Assembly: GCF_029625335.1 (NCBI RefSeq)
Contig: NZ_CP121111.1
Location: forward strand, 2,728,001-2,792,000
Reading direction: 5' to 3'
Length of the DNA: 64,000 nt
DNA from: Flavobacterium nitratireducens
Lineage (GTDB): Bacteria; Bacteroidota; Bacteroidia; Flavobacteriales; Flavobacteriaceae
In this document: in pieces, positions 63,957 through 64,000 of the stretch
Numbering within the stretch: position 1 is the first letter of the stretch
Layout: the number at the start of each line of letters is the position of its first letter
Position numbers and translations under genes: made by a program
The notes under the pieces: model-generated
What the model saw: only the letters and a program-made list of their open reading frames with translations
What the model was told of the DNA's origin: nothing
Database searches by the model: none

Positions 63957-63976
63957 CATATAAGTCATATAAGTTT
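63957..63976. repeat. Second copy of the CATATAAGTCATATAAGTTT word
   Basis: The 20-base word at the left end of the element at 58146-58305 occurs again here, running towards the window end, so a truncated copy of that element may continue beyond base 64000. Confidence 0.6.
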
Positions 63977-64000
63977 ACATTCTTATTTTTTTTAAAAAGG

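Noticed and set aside
1..64000. CRISPR array or prophage
   Set aside because: No regularly spaced repeats and no phage structural genes were seen.

Overview
The window looks like a chromosomal segment of a Flavobacteriaceae bacterium, most likely Flavobacterium or a close relative. The DNA is AT-rich. Promoters follow the Bacteroidetes pattern (TTG, about 18-23 nt, then TAnnTTTG). Genes lack Shine-Dalgarno sequences except rpsU. Family markers include a Porin_10-type porin, DUF2851, DUF3467 after rpoC, LysS with a C-terminal extension, a split methylmalonyl-CoA mutase, and AcnB followed by a second aconitase.

Layout. 1-16 kb: a broken MG2/TonB-plug-type secreted protein, D-lactate dehydrogenase, lysS, two exported proteins of unknown function, lipB, rnhB, a porin, an exonuclease, DUF2851, PspC, an amino-acid permease, a frameshifted helix-hairpin-helix protein and an acyl-CoA dehydrogenase. 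15.3-31 kb: the information-processing core, with rpsU, a frameshifted tyrosine recombinase, hpf, tRNA-Thr/Tyr/Thr, tuf, tRNA-Trp, secE, nusG, rplK, rplA, rplJ, rplL, rpoB, rpoC and DUF3467. 31-48.8 kb: prfC, a SurA-like chaperone, MoxR ATPase, acnB, a frameshifted second aconitase, a LysM/NlpC hydrolase, HtrA protease, dapF, an acetyltransferase, mltG, a DUF2279 protein and a lysozyme-like protein. 48.8-53.6 kb (minus strand): both methylmalonyl-CoA mutase subunits, an FtsB/DivIC protein and udk. 53.6-55.8 kb: an accessory island with two decayed small genes, each followed at once by the same roughly 145-bp structured repeat, resembling a small gene-cassette array. 55.8-64 kb: a 2,4-dienoyl-CoA-reductase-like SDR, a frameshifted methionine-type aminotransferase, an RsmI-like methyltransferase, a low-MW phosphatase, dnaA, a thioesterase, a YigZ protein, a HAD hydrolase and ribD.

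How the genes work together. The core block makes and regulates ribosomes and RNA polymerase, with hairpins at rplJ/rplL, rplL/rpoB and rpoB/rpoC that could set expression ratios. The aconitases, mutase, acyl-CoA dehydrogenase and dienoyl reductase are central carbon and fatty-acid metabolism. HtrA, SurA, MltG, LysM/NlpC, DapF and FtsB serve the envelope.

The most unusual features are: seven genes with apparent disruptions (two with internal stops only, four with a single frameshift, one with both), three of the five frameshifts lying in homopolymer runs, so sequencing error must be excluded; the cassette-like island; two copies of a structured intergenic element that may be a Flavo-1-type RNA; and the lone strong Shine-Dalgarno sequence on rpsU. 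No CRISPR array, rRNA, prophage or intact insertion sequence was seen.
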